A stretch of 64,000 nt of DNA from Mycolicibacterium sp. HK-90. Its GTDB lineage: Bacteria > Actinomycetota > Actinomycetes > Mycobacteriales > Mycobacteriaceae. Below, piece by piece: positions 48,797 to 61,044 of the stretch. Under the pieces are notes generated by a model. That model was not told the DNA's origin, did not search any database, and worked only from the letters and a program-made list of their open reading frames with translations. Each line of letters starts with the position of its first letter. Within the stretch, counting starts at the first letter, position 1. Location: assembly GCF_030486405.1 (NCBI RefSeq), contig NZ_CP129613.1, positions 868,001 through 932,000 of the forward strand, in the 5' to 3' direction. A program made the translations under genes and the position numbers.

Positions 48797-50134
48797 ATGA
48801 CGATGACGGACCAGGAATCAGCAGTAGCCACCATGGCGCCGCAGCCGACCGACAAACAACCCAGCTCGGGCATGCAGAAGCGGGTGCTGGCAGGCGGCGG
48901 CATCGGACAGTTCATCGAGTTCTACGACTTCACGCTCTACGGGCTGTCCGCGGTCACCCTCGCAAAGCTGTTCTTCCCCGGCGGCAGCACGCTGGCCGGT
49001 CTGCTCGCCACGTTCGCCACGTTCGGGGTCGCCTTCTTCGTCCGGCCCTTGGGCGGATTGTTCTTCGGGGCGCTGGGTGACCGGATCGGTCGTCGCAAGG
49101 TTCTGTTCGTCACGCTGCTCGCGATCGGCCTCGCCACCGCCATGATCGGACTCCTGCCGACCTATGCGAGCATCGGCATCGCGGCGCCGATCCTTCTGGT
49201 GGTGTGTCGTCTGGTCCAGGGGTTCTCCGCGGGAGGCGAGTCGGTGGGCGCCCCCGCGTTCGTGTTCGAGCATGCGCCCTTGGACCGCCGCGGTTTCTGG
49301 CTCAACATCACGATCGCCGCGACCGCGCTGCCGTCCGTCGTCGGCGGGACCCTGATTCTCGTGTTGTCCTCGACCATGCCGTCCGAGGCATTCCTGGCCT
49401 ATGGCTGGCGGATTCCGTTCCTGCTGGCGTTGCCGCTGGCCATCTTCGGCGTGTGGATCCGCACCAAGACCGAGGAATCCGAGGCGTTCAAACAGGTGCT
49501 GGCCAAGCATGAGCACGACGAATACAGCCCGATCCGAGAGGCATTCCGGGAGAACAAGGTTCGCATGGCGCAGGTCATCTTCGTGATGGGGCTGACCGCC
49601 ATGGGGTTCTACTTCCTCTCGGGCTACTTCGTCTCCTATGTCCAGACCTCGGGGAACCTGAGCCGCGATCAGTCCCTGCTCGTGAATGCGGTCGCCATGG
49701 CGTTCTACGCCCTGCTGCTCCCGATCGGCGGGATCATCGGTGACCGGGTGGGCCGCAAGCCGATGCTGATCGCCGGATCTGCAACGCTGGCCGTGCTTTC
49801 CGTCCCGTGTTTCATGTTGGTGACCAGTGGTTCGCTGCCGCTGGCGATGGTCGGGCAGCTGTTGTTCGTCGTCCCGCTGTGCATCTACGGTGGCGGGTGC
49901 TACACGTTCTTCGTCGAAGTGTTCACCACGGCGACGCGTTTCACGTCCGCCGCGATCAGCTACAACGTGGCCTACGCGCTCTTCGGCGGCACCGCGCCGT
50001 TCATCGGAACGATGTTGGTGTCGACGACCGAGACGAGTGCGGCGCCCGGCTACTACATGGCGGCAGCCGCGGTGATCGTGCTGCTCCTGCTGGTGTTCAC
50101 CCGGGTTCCCGAGACCCGACGGCGCGTCGGCTGA
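48797..50134 (+). CDS. MFS transporter, metabolite:H+ symporter (MHS) family
   Basis: A 445-residue 12-helix importer. GIGQFIEFYDFTLYGLSAVTLAKLFF is helix 1, FFVRPLGGLFFGALGDRIGRRKVL the loop 2-3 motif, CRLVQGFSAGGESVGAP helix 4 and GIIGDRVGRKPML the second repeat. ATG 48797 follows a long non-coding stretch in the same frame; earlier starts lie in the lysR gene. Together with the two hydrolases downstream it probably imports an N-carbamoyl or amide compound. Confidence 0.87.
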   Translation: MTMTDQESAVATMAPQPTDKQPSSGMQKRVLAGGGIGQFIEFYDFTLYGLSAVTLAKLFFPGGSTLAGLLATFATFGVAFFVRPLGGLFFGALGDRIGRRKVLFVTLLAIGLATAMIGLLPTYASIGIAAPILLVVCRLVQGFSAGGESVGAPAFVFEHAPLDRRGFWLNITIAATALPSVVGGTLILVLSSTMPSEAFLAYGWRIPFLLALPLAIFGVWIRTKTEESEAFKQVLAKHEHDEYSPIREAFRENKVRMAQVIFVMGLTAMGFYFLSGYFVSYVQTSGNLSRDQSLLVNAVAMAFYALLLPIGGIIGDRVGRKPMLIAGSATLAVLSVPCFMLVTSGSLPLAMVGQLLFVVPLCIYGGGCYTFFVEVFTTATRFTSAAISYNVAYALFGGTAPFIGTMLVSTTETSAAPGYYMAAAAVIVLLLLVFTRVPETRRRVG

Positions 50135-50178
50135 CCGCAGAACTGTTCGAAATTTCGTTGATACCAAGGAGATCTACC

Positions 50179-51426
50179 ATGGGAGCCACCGAGTTCCTCA
50201 CCGACTTCCATCACGTGGCCACGTTCGGTGCCACCGACAACAACGGCGTCGACCGGCAGGCCGCAACGCCCGAGGACAAGCTGAGCCGGGACTGGTTCGC
50301 CGCGTTCGCGGCCGAGCGCGGATGGGAGCTTCGGGTCGACGGCATCGGCAACATGTTCGCGCTCGTCGAGTTCGTGCCTGGGGCGCCCTACATCCTCATC
50401 GGATCGCACCTGGATTCTCAACCCCTCGGCGGCCGCTTCGACGGGGCCTACGGTGTGATCGCGGCGCTCCACGCCGCCGAACGCGTTGCCCAGCGAGTGG
50501 CCGAGCACGGTGTCGGTGTTCAGTACAACCTCGGTGTCGTCAACTGGTTCAACGAGGAGGGCGGCCGGTTCGCGCCGTCGATCATGGGTTCCTCGGTGTT
50601 CGCCGGCCTCATGTCCGAGGACGAGATGCTCGATGTACGTGACCTTTCCGGCGTCTCGGTGGCCGAGGCCCTGGCGGCGATCGGCTACCGTGGCAGCGAC
50701 CCGCGGCCCGAGGTGGCCGGATACGCCGAGATCCACATCGAGCAGGGCCGCATCCTCGAACGCGAGGGCATCACGCTCGGGGCGGTGGACTACTCGTGGT
50801 ACACCCAGAAGTTGGACATCGAGGTGCTCGGCGAGCAGTCGCACACCGGCGCCACGGCCATGGCCGACCGCCACGACGCCCTGGTGGCCGCCAGCAAGGT
50901 TGTCCTGCTCGTGCACGACGTCACGCAGCAGTTCGACGAAGAGGCCATCGTCTCCTCGGTCGGGCGGTTCACGGTCGAGCCCAATTCGCCGATCGTGGTG
51001 GCCCGCCGCGTCCACCTGGTCGCGGACCTGCGCTCGGCCTCGCCCGAGATCGTCGCCGCGGCCCGTGCCAGCCTCCTCGCCGACATCTCCGAGATCGCCC
51101 GCGAACACGACATCCGAATCAACGTCCGGGATTTCGACATCCGCGACATCCAGCGGTACCCGCAATCCGGCATCGAGCTCATCGAGAAGGTCGCTGCGGA
51201 TCTCGGGCTGAGTGTGCGGCCGATCCGCACCATGGCCGGCCATGATTCGGTGGCGATGAACCGCATCGTGCCCACCGTCATGATGTTCATCCCGTCGGTG
51301 GACGGCGTGAGTCACTGCGAGCGGGAGTTCAGCACCGACGACGACATGGCCGCCGGTGTGGAAGCCATGACGGGGGTGGCCTGGGAAATGATCCGTGGGG
51401 CGCTCCCGGCCGCGACGGACGCCTGA
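50179..51426 (+). CDS. M20-family amidohydrolase (N-carbamoyl-amino-acid / allantoate amidohydrolase type)
   Basis: A 415-residue dizinc hydrolase. Metal ligands follow the hydantoinase/carbamoylase pattern: GSHLDSQPLGGRFDGAYGV (His and Asp), WFNEEGGRFAPSIMGSSVF (Glu-Glu), AEIHIEQGRILE (His) and MAGHDS (His). GEQSHTGATAM lies in the dimerisation domain. It should split an N-carbamoyl or ureido group. ATG 50179 has an AAGGAG site eight bases upstream. Its stop overlaps the amidase ATG (TGATG). With the amidase and transporter it suggests use of a ureide or carbamoyl amide as nitrogen source. Confidence 0.88.
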   Translation: MGATEFLTDFHHVATFGATDNNGVDRQAATPEDKLSRDWFAAFAAERGWELRVDGIGNMFALVEFVPGAPYILIGSHLDSQPLGGRFDGAYGVIAALHAAERVAQRVAEHGVGVQYNLGVVNWFNEEGGRFAPSIMGSSVFAGLMSEDEMLDVRDLSGVSVAEALAAIGYRGSDPRPEVAGYAEIHIEQGRILEREGITLGAVDYSWYTQKLDIEVLGEQSHTGATAMADRHDALVAASKVVLLVHDVTQQFDEEAIVSSVGRFTVEPNSPIVVARRVHLVADLRSASPEIVAAARASLLADISEIAREHDIRINVRDFDIRDIQRYPQSGIELIEKVAADLGLSVRPIRTMAGHDSVAMNRIVPTVMMFIPSVDGVSHCEREFSTDDDMAAGVEAMTGVAWEMIRGALPAATDA

Positions 51427-52889
51427 TGGATGTCGGCGTAACGACGCCGCTGGCGTACCTGAGCGCTGCCGAGGCGGTGAAAGCCTTTCGGCGGCTGGAA
51501 CTCTCACCACTCGAGGTGCTCGAGGCGCAGATCGAACAGATCGCGACCCACAACGGCGACGCCACCACCGGCATCAACGCCCTGACCGAGACCCTGTTCG
51601 ACGAGGCCAGGACATCGGCTCGCCGGGCCGCCGACACCTACACCCGCTGCGCCGCGACCGGTCAGGAGCCGCCTCCGCTCCTGGGGGTCACTGTGGCGAC
51701 CAAGGAGAAACACGGGATCGCCGGTTTGCGGCTCGAACAGGGCCTTGCCGCGCATCGCGGGCGCATCGCCGAGCACGACCATCCGGTCGTCGAACGGATC
51801 AAGGCGGCCGGCGGGATCATCCACGCCCGCACCACGAGCCCGGAGTTCAGCTGCGCCACTGTCACGCACTCGCCGATGTGGGGCGTGACCCGCAACCCAT
51901 GGAACCTCCGAACCTCGCCCGGTGGTTCGTCGGGCGGTGCGGGGGCGGCGCTGGCCGCCGGATTCACCACGCTGGCAACGGCATCCGATATCGCGGGCTC
52001 CACGCGCATTCCCGCGGGATTCACCGGCACGGTCGGTTACAAGGCCCCGTTCGGCCGGATTCCCGGCCTGCCTCCGCTGGCCGCGGACTGGTATCGCGGG
52101 GACGGGCCCATGGGCCGGACCGTCGCGGACGTGGCGCTGCTGAGTTCGGTGATGTCGGGGCAGCACGCCGTCGACCATGCATCGTGGGGTGCGCATGGGG
52201 AACTCGTGCCGTTGGGTGGCGGCGTGCGCGGGTTGCGGATCGGTCTGAGTGTCCGGCTCGGCGATTATCCGGTCGCCGACGAAGTTGCCGCGAACACGCA
52301 TGCCGTGGCGGTGGCCCTGCAAGAGGCCGGGGCCGAGATCGTCGGCATCGAACTACCGTGGACGACGGAAATGATCCGGGAGACGATCTTCGCCCACTTC
52401 GGCCACATCCTCGGACCGGCCATGGTGCGCGAGACCGCCGGAACCGAAGACGAACTGGCCGGCTATACCCGGCGGTTCATCCATGACGCGGCCGTTGCGG
52501 CACAGCGCTATTCGCTGGTGGACTCGCTGGCCATGGACGCCCGACTGCGCGACGACCTGGCGGTGGCCATGCGAGACGTCGATGTGCTGCTGTGCCCGAC
52601 CTCGGCCGTGACGTCGCTCCAGGCCGCCGGCGAATACCTCGACGGGCTCGACACGCCGCTCGGGCATCTCACCCACTACTGGGAGGGTCACCTGACCAGT
52701 CCGTTCAACGTGGCCAACCACTGCGCGGCGCTGTCGGTGCCCAGTGGTCTGTCCGGCGAGAACGTGCCGACGGGCGTCCAGGTGGTCAGCCACCCGCACG
52801 ACGAAGCGATGGCGTTCCGGGTCGCACACGCCGTCGAGGCCCTGGTCGGATTCGATGGCAGACCCGTGTTGGGCTCCTGCCTCGCCTGA
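51426..52889 (+). CDS. Amidase (amidase-signature family)
   Basis: A 487-residue AS-family hydrolase. The Ser-cisSer-Lys triad is visible as Lys in GVTVATKEKHGIAG, cis-Ser in SPGGSSGGAGAALAAGF and the nucleophile in ASDIAGSTRIPAGFTG. The C-terminal half has PTGVQVVSHPHDEAMAF. It is coupled to the M20 hydrolase by a TGATG overlap, so the two probably act on the same compound in sequence, one removing an amide and the other a carbamoyl group. It is the last gene of the operon, converging on the DUF5996 gene. Confidence 0.88.
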   Translation: MDVGVTTPLAYLSAAEAVKAFRRLELSPLEVLEAQIEQIATHNGDATTGINALTETLFDEARTSARRAADTYTRCAATGQEPPPLLGVTVATKEKHGIAGLRLEQGLAAHRGRIAEHDHPVVERIKAAGGIIHARTTSPEFSCATVTHSPMWGVTRNPWNLRTSPGGSSGGAGAALAAGFTTLATASDIAGSTRIPAGFTGTVGYKAPFGRIPGLPPLAADWYRGDGPMGRTVADVALLSSVMSGQHAVDHASWGAHGELVPLGGGVRGLRIGLSVRLGDYPVADEVAANTHAVAVALQEAGAEIVGIELPWTTEMIRETIFAHFGHILGPAMVRETAGTEDELAGYTRRFIHDAAVAAQRYSLVDSLAMDARLRDDLAVAMRDVDVLLCPTSAVTSLQAAGEYLDGLDTPLGHLTHYWEGHLTSPFNVANHCAALSVPSGLSGENVPTGVQVVSHPHDEAMAFRVAHAVEALVGFDGRPVLGSCLA

Positions 52890-52899
52890 CCTGGCCGCG

Positions 52900-53829
52900 T
52901 CAGCGTTGGTCCAGCCAGCGCCGCGGATCGTCCTCCAGACTCGCCCGGTCCCACCCGGCCAGGTCGGCGGCCGCGGCATAGCTGGACTGTAGGAATTCGA
53001 GCACCGCGCGGTCGGGGTCGGGTGCCGTGCGGACCGCTTCGTAGGGCAGCAGGAACTGTTTGAAGTCCTGGCTGTAGAACGCCGCATCCGGGCCGACGGA
53101 GTAGGCGGCAAAGCCTTCCGGTTCGGGATAGGCGTATGCGTAGAACGCGCCCTCCTCACCTCCGCCGGGCCAGAAACCGCAGCTGCTCAGCTCGTGCGAG
53201 TAGCCCTCCACCATGACCCAATCGGCGCAGTTCGGTGCCCCACCCGGGTGCGCGGGTGCGGGGCGGCCGGAGAACCTCGTGCAGGCCATGTCGAACGAGC
53301 CCCAGAAGAAGTGCACCGGGCTCACCTTGCCGATGAAGTGGGAGCGGAATTCATTGATGACGCGGTGGGCCTGGACCAGTTGGCGCCAGAAGAGTTGCGC
53401 GGCCTGCGGGTCATAGGACGCGTGCTGGTGGTCCTCGGCGAACGGAATCGCCGGATCGACCTCGTTGGGCCGCGCGGAGATTCCTGCTTCGATACCGAGG
53501 CTCTGTAGTGCGGACAGTGTCTCGGTGTAGAACTCGGCGACCGGTTTGGCGGTCAGGGCGACGGTGGCGGATCCGCCGTCGCTGGTACGGATCGCCAGCA
53601 CGTGGTCGACGAAGTCGAACTCCATGTCGAACACCCGGTCGCCGTAGGGAATCGACGACGTGGTCAACCCGCGTGGACTCACATAGAAAGTGACCTGCCA
53701 CCAGTGATTGAGCAACGGCGAGTGGGTGAGCCGGACCTTGCCCACGATCTGTGTCCACATGTGCAGCGTGTCGCGGGTCGGCTCCCAATCCGACACGCGC
53801 AGGGCGGGCCAGCCGTTGTCGGTGCTCAT
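52900..53829 (-). CDS. DUF5996-family protein, function unknown
   Basis: A 309-residue soluble protein. The N-terminal pattern (RDTLHMWTQIVGKVRLTHSPLLNHWWQVTFYVSPRGLTTSSIPYG) and the later HFFWGSFDMACTRFSGRPAP with PNCADWVMVEGYSHE are the conserved blocks I associate with DUF5996. The conserved His, Trp and Asp residues suggest an enzyme, but no reaction is known to me. The ATG at 53829 has an AGAGGAAA site. Direct repeats GACGCGAA (53857-53864 and 53873-53880) lie upstream. Confidence 0.72.
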   Translation of the reverse strand: MSTDNGWPALRVSDWEPTRDTLHMWTQIVGKVRLTHSPLLNHWWQVTFYVSPRGLTTSSIPYGDRVFDMEFDFVDHVLAIRTSDGGSATVALTAKPVAEFYTETLSALQSLGIEAGISARPNEVDPAIPFAEDHQHASYDPQAAQLFWRQLVQAHRVINEFRSHFIGKVSPVHFFWGSFDMACTRFSGRPAPAHPGGAPNCADWVMVEGYSHELSSCGFWPGGGEEGAFYAYAYPEPEGFAAYSVGPDAAFYSQDFKQFLLPYEAVRTAPDPDRAVLEFLQSSYAAAADLAGWDRASLEDDPRRWLDQR

Positions 53830-53856
53830 TCGAATTTCCTCTCTACGGCATCGCAT

Positions 53857-53880
53857 GACGCGAAAATTGCAGGACGCGAA
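53857..53880. promoter_or_regulatory. Direct repeat GACGCGAA x2 upstream of the DUF5996 gene
   Basis: Two copies 16 bases apart within the 142-base gap before the P450 3' end. The spacing of one and a half helical turns is compatible with a regulator site. Low confidence. Confidence 0.25.
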
Positions 53881-53971
53881 GATAATTCGGAGCCTGTCCA
53901 GCCGGCCGGTTCGGTGGCGGCAGAACGCTCTATGGCCAGGGTAGGCCATCAACGACGAACGCAGGCCGGGT

Positions 53972-55351
53972 TCAGGGTGCCGCCCGCCGGGTGACGCGGG
54001 CCGGGATGGGTTCCGCGGCGACCACGGTGAACGGCGTCTCCACCCGGAAGTCGTCGTGCAGGGCGAGCACCGAGACCTCCCGCACGATCGTGGCCAGCGC
54101 CAGCGTGGCCTCCAGCATGGCGAAGTGATCTCCGACGCAGGATCGGGGCCCGCCACCGAAAGGCAGGTACTGCCAACGATTTCGGCCGGCCGACCGCTCA
54201 GGGGTGAACCGGTCCGGGTCGAAGGTCAGCGGATCGTCCCAGAGATCCGGATCACGGTGCATGGCGTAGAAGTTGACGACGGCCATCGTCCCGGCCTCGG
54301 CCCGGTACCCGTCGACCGTGATCTCCTCGTTGAGCAGCCGCGGAGCGCCCGCGGCGGGCGGGCACAGGCGCAGCGCCTCGTGCAGTACCCGCACGGTGAT
54401 CTCCAGGTTCGGTACGTCCTCGGGTGCCAGCGTCCGTGGGCCCAGTGCCGCCACTTCCTCGTACACCCGGGCCGCCAGGTCGGGATCGCGGCCCAGCGCC
54501 CACAGGGAATAGCACAGCGTGGTCGAGGTGGTGTCGTGCCCGGCGAGGATGAAAAGCACCAACTCATCACAGATTTCGTCGTCGCTGAGCCGCCGTCCGG
54601 TGTCCGGGTCGCGGGACTCGATGAGTGCGCGCACCAGTGGCGCGTCGCGGTCCGGATCCAGGCGTACCGCATCGAGGATCTCCGCGGCGAGTCGATGCAG
54701 CCGGGCGTTGGCCGCCCTGGCCCGCCGTTGCCCGGGAGTCGGGACCCACTGCGGGAATTTGACGGGCTGAGTCGAGCGGTCGGCGATCCATGACAGCGAC
54801 ACCCGCAGAGCCGGCCCCACCTCTGCGGCGTGCTCGTCCAGGTCGAGCCCGAACACCGACCGGCCCAGGGCCCGCAAAGTGATTGCGCGGCAGGCGGAAT
54901 CCAGGTCGATCGTGGCACCGTCCGCCCAGCCGTCCGCGATCGATTGCGCCGCTGCGGCCATGTGCCCCGCGTAGCGCGGGACATTCTGTTTGGTGAACAT
55001 CGGCTGCAGTGTGCGCCGGCGTGGCAGCCACCGCTCGTGGGGAAGATTCAGCAGGTTGCCGCCCATCAGCCGACGCAATTCGACCATGCTGAGGGCTCCG
55101 CCGCGATCGGAGACCGCATCGCGGCGGCCCAGGACGTCACGAGCTCCCTGCGGTGAGGTGATCAACAGCACCGGGGGGATGAGCCACCTCGGCCCCAGCA
55201 CCATGCGACTGATGGGGCCGCCGGCATCGCGGAGCTGCTGATGACCTTCGATGAAGGACCGCAACGCAGCGATCGTCCGACGGTAGGGCAGTGGATTGCG
55301 CGGAGCCAGCGGCGGGGTGTCCGCCGCCGGCCGCGCCTGGATCTCGACCAT
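53972..55351 (-). CDS. Cytochrome P450
   Basis: A 459-residue haem monooxygenase. The I-helix oxygen motif is AGHDTTS near 273, EALR (the ExxR motif) near 326, the PERF-like region is [13 protein letters not shown] and the haem ligand Cys lies in [18 protein letters not shown] near residue 405. The longer CYP4-like form with [18 protein letters not shown] resembles mycobacterial CYP132/CYP136-type enzymes that act on lipid chains. No ferredoxin or reductase gene is adjacent. The start ATG faces two inverted repeats that separate it from the thiCD-containing operon upstream. Confidence 0.92.
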   Translation of the reverse strand: MVEIQARPAADTPPLAPRNPLPYRRTIAALRSFIEGHQQLRDAGGPISRMVLGPRWLIPPVLLITSPQGARDVLGRRDAVSDRGGALSMVELRRLMGGNLLNLPHERWLPRRRTLQPMFTKQNVPRYAGHMAAAAQSIADGWADGATIDLDSACRAITLRALGRSVFGLDLDEHAAEVGPALRVSLSWIADRSTQPVKFPQWVPTPGQRRARAANARLHRLAAEILDAVRLDPDRDAPLVRALIESRDPDTGRRLSDDEICDELVLFILAGHDTTSTTLCYSLWALGRDPDLAARVYEEVAALGPRTLAPEDVPNLEITVRVLHEALRLCPPAAGAPRLLNEEITVDGYRAEAGTMAVVNFYAMHRDPDLWDDPLTFDPDRFTPERSAGRNRWQYLPFGGGPRSCVGDHFAMLEATLALATIVREVSVLALHDDFRVETPFTVVAAEPIPARVTRRAAP

Positions 55352-55360
55352 GTGTCGAGT

Positions 55361-55380
55361 CTCGGATCGCTCGATCCGAG
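55361..55380. promoter_or_regulatory. Inverted repeat before the P450 gene (candidate operator)
   Basis: CTCGGATCG, two bases, CGATCCGAG: perfect nine-base arms 10-29 bases upstream of the P450 start. Its position at the ribosome-binding or promoter zone suggests a repressor site or an mRNA hairpin. Confidence 0.5.
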
Positions 55381-55385
55381 CGGAC

Positions 55386-55405
55386 TAGCGTAGCGCGTTA
55401 CGCTA
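55386..55405. promoter_or_regulatory. Second inverted repeat, TAGCGTA-N6-TACGCTA
   Basis: Perfect seven-base arms around GCGCGT, next to the previous dyad and overlapping the stop codon of the upstream septum-formation-domain gene. The length and symmetry fit a TetR-type operator. No TetR gene is adjacent. Confidence 0.5.
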
Positions 55406-55943
55406 TTTTGCCGGTCCGGGGGTTTTCGCTGGTGGCGACGCATGTCACGGTGCGGTCGCCGCGTTGCCAGGAGTCCGCGGTGGGGTACAGCACGAACAGC
55501 TGGATCCCGGATTCCGCGGTGGCTTCCGGTGCGTACTCGGCGAGCGCGGGCCCGCATCTGTCGGTGTATTTGACCACCTCGGCGTCGCCGGGGAAATCTC
55601 CCTCGGGCAGCTGAAAAACCGCGAACACCTCGCCCTTGTGTGGTTGGTCGCAACTCACCGTCTTGACGTACAACACGCGGCTGCTGTCGGGAACCTCGCT
55701 CAGGCAGTCACCCGAGCGGACCTGGCTGGCCTCTGTGGCGCCGCGGTCCCGGGCGAGATAGAACACCGCGGCCGCGGCGATCGCGATCGCCGCCAGCACC
55801 ACGACCGCCAGCAGCACCCACTTGAGCGCCGACGACTTCTTGGGTGGAGCCGAGAACTGGCCGGGGCCGGTGGAATACGGCTGCGGAGGCGGCGGAGGGT
55901 AATGGTGGCCCAGAGGGTCGGGAGGGCCGGGCGGGTACGTCAT
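55398..55943 (-). CDS. Membrane-anchored septum-formation-domain protein (Rv0420c position)
   Basis: 181 residues. A Pro/Tyr-rich cytoplasmic N-terminus (PPGPPDPLGHHYPPPPP) is followed by one membrane helix near 42-64. The extracytoplasmic domain has paired Cys (SGDCLSEVPDSSRVLYVKTVSCDQPHKGEVF, DRCGPAL, VTCVATSE), the pattern of the Septum_form family. Its role is unknown. In M. tuberculosis a membrane protein gene occupies this place next to the hydrolase and thiD. ATG 55943 overlaps the hydrolase stop by four bases. Confidence 0.78.
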   Translation of the reverse strand: MTYPPGPPDPLGHHYPPPPPQPYSTGPGQFSAPPKKSSALKWVLLAVVVLAAIAIAAAAVFYLARDRGATEASQVRSGDCLSEVPDSSRVLYVKTVSCDQPHKGEVFAVFQLPEGDFPGDAEVVKYTDRCGPALAEYAPEATAESGIQLFVLYPTADSWQRGDRTVTCVATSENPRTGKIA

Positions 55944-56566
55944 GGTTCGACGATATCGACTGCCCGCAGCGCGGCGTCCACCGCGAGGGCGGGCACGTTC
56001 AACGTCTTGGATCCGAGGTCGTGGCGGGCGCCGGTGATGACGACGAGCTCGGTCGGACCGCCCACCAGAGCCGCGGCCGCGGTGAGCTCGTCGATCGAGC
56101 CGAACGGATCGGCGGTGCCGTGGGTGAAGACCGTGGGCACCGTGATGCGGGGCAGGTGCTCGGTGCGGGCGCGTTCCGGCTTGCCGGGCGGATGCAGCGG
56201 ATAGGAGAACAACGTCAGGACATCCGGGCCCGCACCGTCTGCCGCCACCATCGACGTCATCCGCCCGCCGTAGGAATGGCCGCCGGCGATCACGGGGCCG
56301 TCGGTGAGGGTCCGGGCCAGCGCGATCGCCTCGGCGATTCCGTCCTGATCCCCGGCGGCCGATCCCGACGGCGGTCCCTTGGGCCTGCGGCGGCGATACG
56401 GCAGGTTGTAGCGGATGGCCAGCCAGCCGCGGGCGGCCCACTCGTCACAGGTCTTGATCAGCATCGCGGAGTCCCGATTGCCCCCGGCGCCGTGGGTGAG
56501 CACGACGACGCCGGTCGGGGACGACTCGGGTTCGTGGGCGATGCCGTCGATGGCCTCGAGGTTCAT
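55940..56566 (-). CDS. Alpha/beta hydrolase (Rv0421c-type)
   Basis: A 208-residue dienelactone-hydrolase-like alpha/beta hydrolase. VVVLTHGAGGNRDS forms the oxyanion region, GGHSYGGRMTSM holds the nucleophile Ser, FTHGTADPFGS the Asp and TGARHDLGS the His. It is small for the fold, lacking a cap. ATG 56566 (or GTG 56569) follows thiD by a few bases, and its gene order with thiD and thiC is conserved in mycobacteria. A thiamine link is not shown. Confidence 0.82.
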   Translation of the reverse strand: MNLEAIDGIAHEPESSPTGVVVLTHGAGGNRDSAMLIKTCDEWAARGWLAIRYNLPYRRRRPKGPPSGSAAGDQDGIAEAIALARTLTDGPVIAGGHSYGGRMTSMVAADGAGPDVLTLFSYPLHPPGKPERARTEHLPRITVPTVFTHGTADPFGSIDELTAAAALVGGPTELVVITGARHDLGSKTLNVPALAVDAALRAVDIVEP

Positions 56567-56570
56567 CACC

Positions 56571-59130
<2,560 letters not shown>

Positions 59131-59268
59131 TTTGCAGGCCCCAACCTAGCGCAGTCGATGCGGCGGAGGGAACCGGATGGCACGGTTCGAGTTGCCGCGG
59201 CTTGATTTGCATAGCTAATATATGTGTTTTGCTCAGGTGATCGATGCGATTAGAGATGCGAACCCGAG

Positions 59269-61044
59269 ATGACGACTGAAGCTGACCCGACGAACGCGGC
59301 GGGTGGTGTCGTTGCCGCCCGGTCCGAGACCACCGAGGGTGGCGGACGCCTCGGCTCCAGACATTCCCCAGACCACCCGTTGTACAAATGGGTTGCGCTG
59401 TCCAACACCACCCTCGGCACCTTGATGGCCACCATCAACGCCTCGATCGTGCTGATCTCGCTGCCCGCGATCTTCCGCGGCATCGGCCTGAACCCGCTGG
59501 CCCCGGCCAACGTCAGCTACCTGCTGTGGATGCTGATGGGTTATCTGGTGGTGACGGCCGTGCTGGTCGTGCTGTTCGGCCGGCTCGGCGACATGTACGG
59601 CCGCGTGCGCATCTACAACCTGGGCTTCGTGGTCTTCACCGTCGCCGCGATCGCGCTGTCGATCGATCCGTTCGACCTCGGCGGCGGCGCGGTGTGGCTG
59701 ATCGCCTGGCGGGTGGTGCAGGGCGTGGGCGGCGCGATGCTGATGGCCTCGTCGTCTGCGATCCTCACCGACGCGTTCCCGGCCAACCAGCGCGGGATGG
59801 CGCTGGGCGTCAACATGGTCGCGGCCGTCGCCGGGTCCTTCCTCGGCTTGCTGATCGGCGGCGTGCTGTCCGAATGGGACTGGCGGGCGATCTTCTGGGG
59901 CGGTGTTCCGGTCGGCATCCTCGGCACCATCTGGAGTTACCGCTCACTCCGCGAACTGGGGGTACGCAGCCCTGGCCGGCTGGACTGGGCCGGGACGCTG
60001 ACGTTCGGCATCGGGCTGACGGTGCTGCTGACCGGCATCACCTACGGCATCCAGCCCTACGGTGAGTCCACCACCGGCTGGACCAACCCGTGGGTGCTGG
60101 GTTCCATCCTCGGCGGTGTGCTGCTGCTGGTGGTGTTCTGCCTGATCGAGCTGCGGGTGACGCACCCGATGATGAACATCCGGCTGTTCCGCACCACCGC
60201 CTTCGGGATGGGCAACCTCGCCGGCCTGATGTCGTCGGTGGGCCGTGGCGGCCTGCAGTTCATGCTGATCATCTGGCTGCAGGGCATCTGGCTTCCGCTG
60301 CACGGGTACAGCTTCGAATCCACCCCGCTGTGGGCCGGGATCTACATGTTGCCGATGACGATCGGCTTCCTGGTGTCCGGCCCGTTGGCCGGCACGTTGT
60401 CTGACCGCTACGGCGCGCGCCCGTTCACCGTGGGCGGCATGCTGCTGATGGCCGTGACGTTCGTGGCGCTGGTGATGATCCCGGTCGACTTCAACTACTG
60501 GCTCTTCGCCACCCTGGTGTTCCTCAACGGCCTGGGCGGGGGAATCTTCACCGCGCCCAACACCGCGGCGGTGATGTCGTCGGTGCCCGCCGCCGAGCGT
60601 GGGGCCGCATCCGGGGTGCGCGCGACGTTCTTCAACGCCGGCTCGTCACTGTCGATCGGCATCTTCTTCTCGCTGATGATCGTCGGCCTGGCCGGAACCC
60701 TGCCCACCGCGATGAGCAGCGGCCTTGAGCAACAAGGTGTTTCGTCGGCGGTGGCCCACGACGTCGCGAACCTCCCGCCGGTCGGCAGTCTGTTCGCGGC
60801 ATTCCTGGGCTACAACCCGATCGCCGAGTTGCTGGCCCCGTCGCATGCACTGCAGCAACCCGGCGTCGATGCCGATGTGCTGACCGGTCAGGAATTCTTC
60901 CCGCGGCTGATCACCGAGCCGTTCCACGCCGGACTGACGGTGGTGTTCCTCGCCGCCGCGGCGATGATGCTGATCGGTGCGGTCGCGTCGATGTTCAACG
61001 CGGGCCGTTACGGGACCGAACCCGGGGCCGAGAACGGGGCCTGA
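59269..61044 (+). CDS. DHA2-family (EmrB/QacA) MFS multidrug exporter
   Basis: A 591-residue, probably 14-helix drug:proton antiporter. [23 protein letters not shown] is helix 1 (motif D1), [14 protein letters not shown] motif [27 protein letters not shown] motif B/C, and [22 protein letters not shown] the antiporter motif. Substrates are unknown. The region before the ATG is AT-rich (CATAGCTAATATATG near 59209-59223, a weak dyad) and probably carries the promoter and an operator. No regulator is adjacent. The stop lies at the start of a tandem repeat. Confidence 0.88.
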   Translation: MTTEADPTNAAGGVVAARSETTEGGGRLGSRHSPDHPLYKWVALSNTTLGTLMATINASIVLISLPAIFRGIGLNPLAPANVSYLLWMLMGYLVVTAVLVVLFGRLGDMYGRVRIYNLGFVVFTVAAIALSIDPFDLGGGAVWLIAWRVVQGVGGAMLMASSSAILTDAFPANQRGMALGVNMVAAVAGSFLGLLIGGVLSEWDWRAIFWGGVPVGILGTIWSYRSLRELGVRSPGRLDWAGTLTFGIGLTVLLTGITYGIQPYGESTTGWTNPWVLGSILGGVLLLVVFCLIELRVTHPMMNIRLFRTTAFGMGNLAGLMSSVGRGGLQFMLIIWLQGIWLPLHGYSFESTPLWAGIYMLPMTIGFLVSGPLAGTLSDRYGARPFTVGGMLLMAVTFVALVMIPVDFNYWLFATLVFLNGLGGGIFTAPNTAAVMSSVPAAERGAASGVRATFFNAGSSLSIGIFFSLMIVGLAGTLPTAMSSGLEQQGVSSAVAHDVANLPPVGSLFAAFLGYNPIAELLAPSHALQQPGVDADVLTGQEFFPRLITEPFHAGLTVVFLAAAAMMLIGAVASMFNAGRYGTEPGAENGA

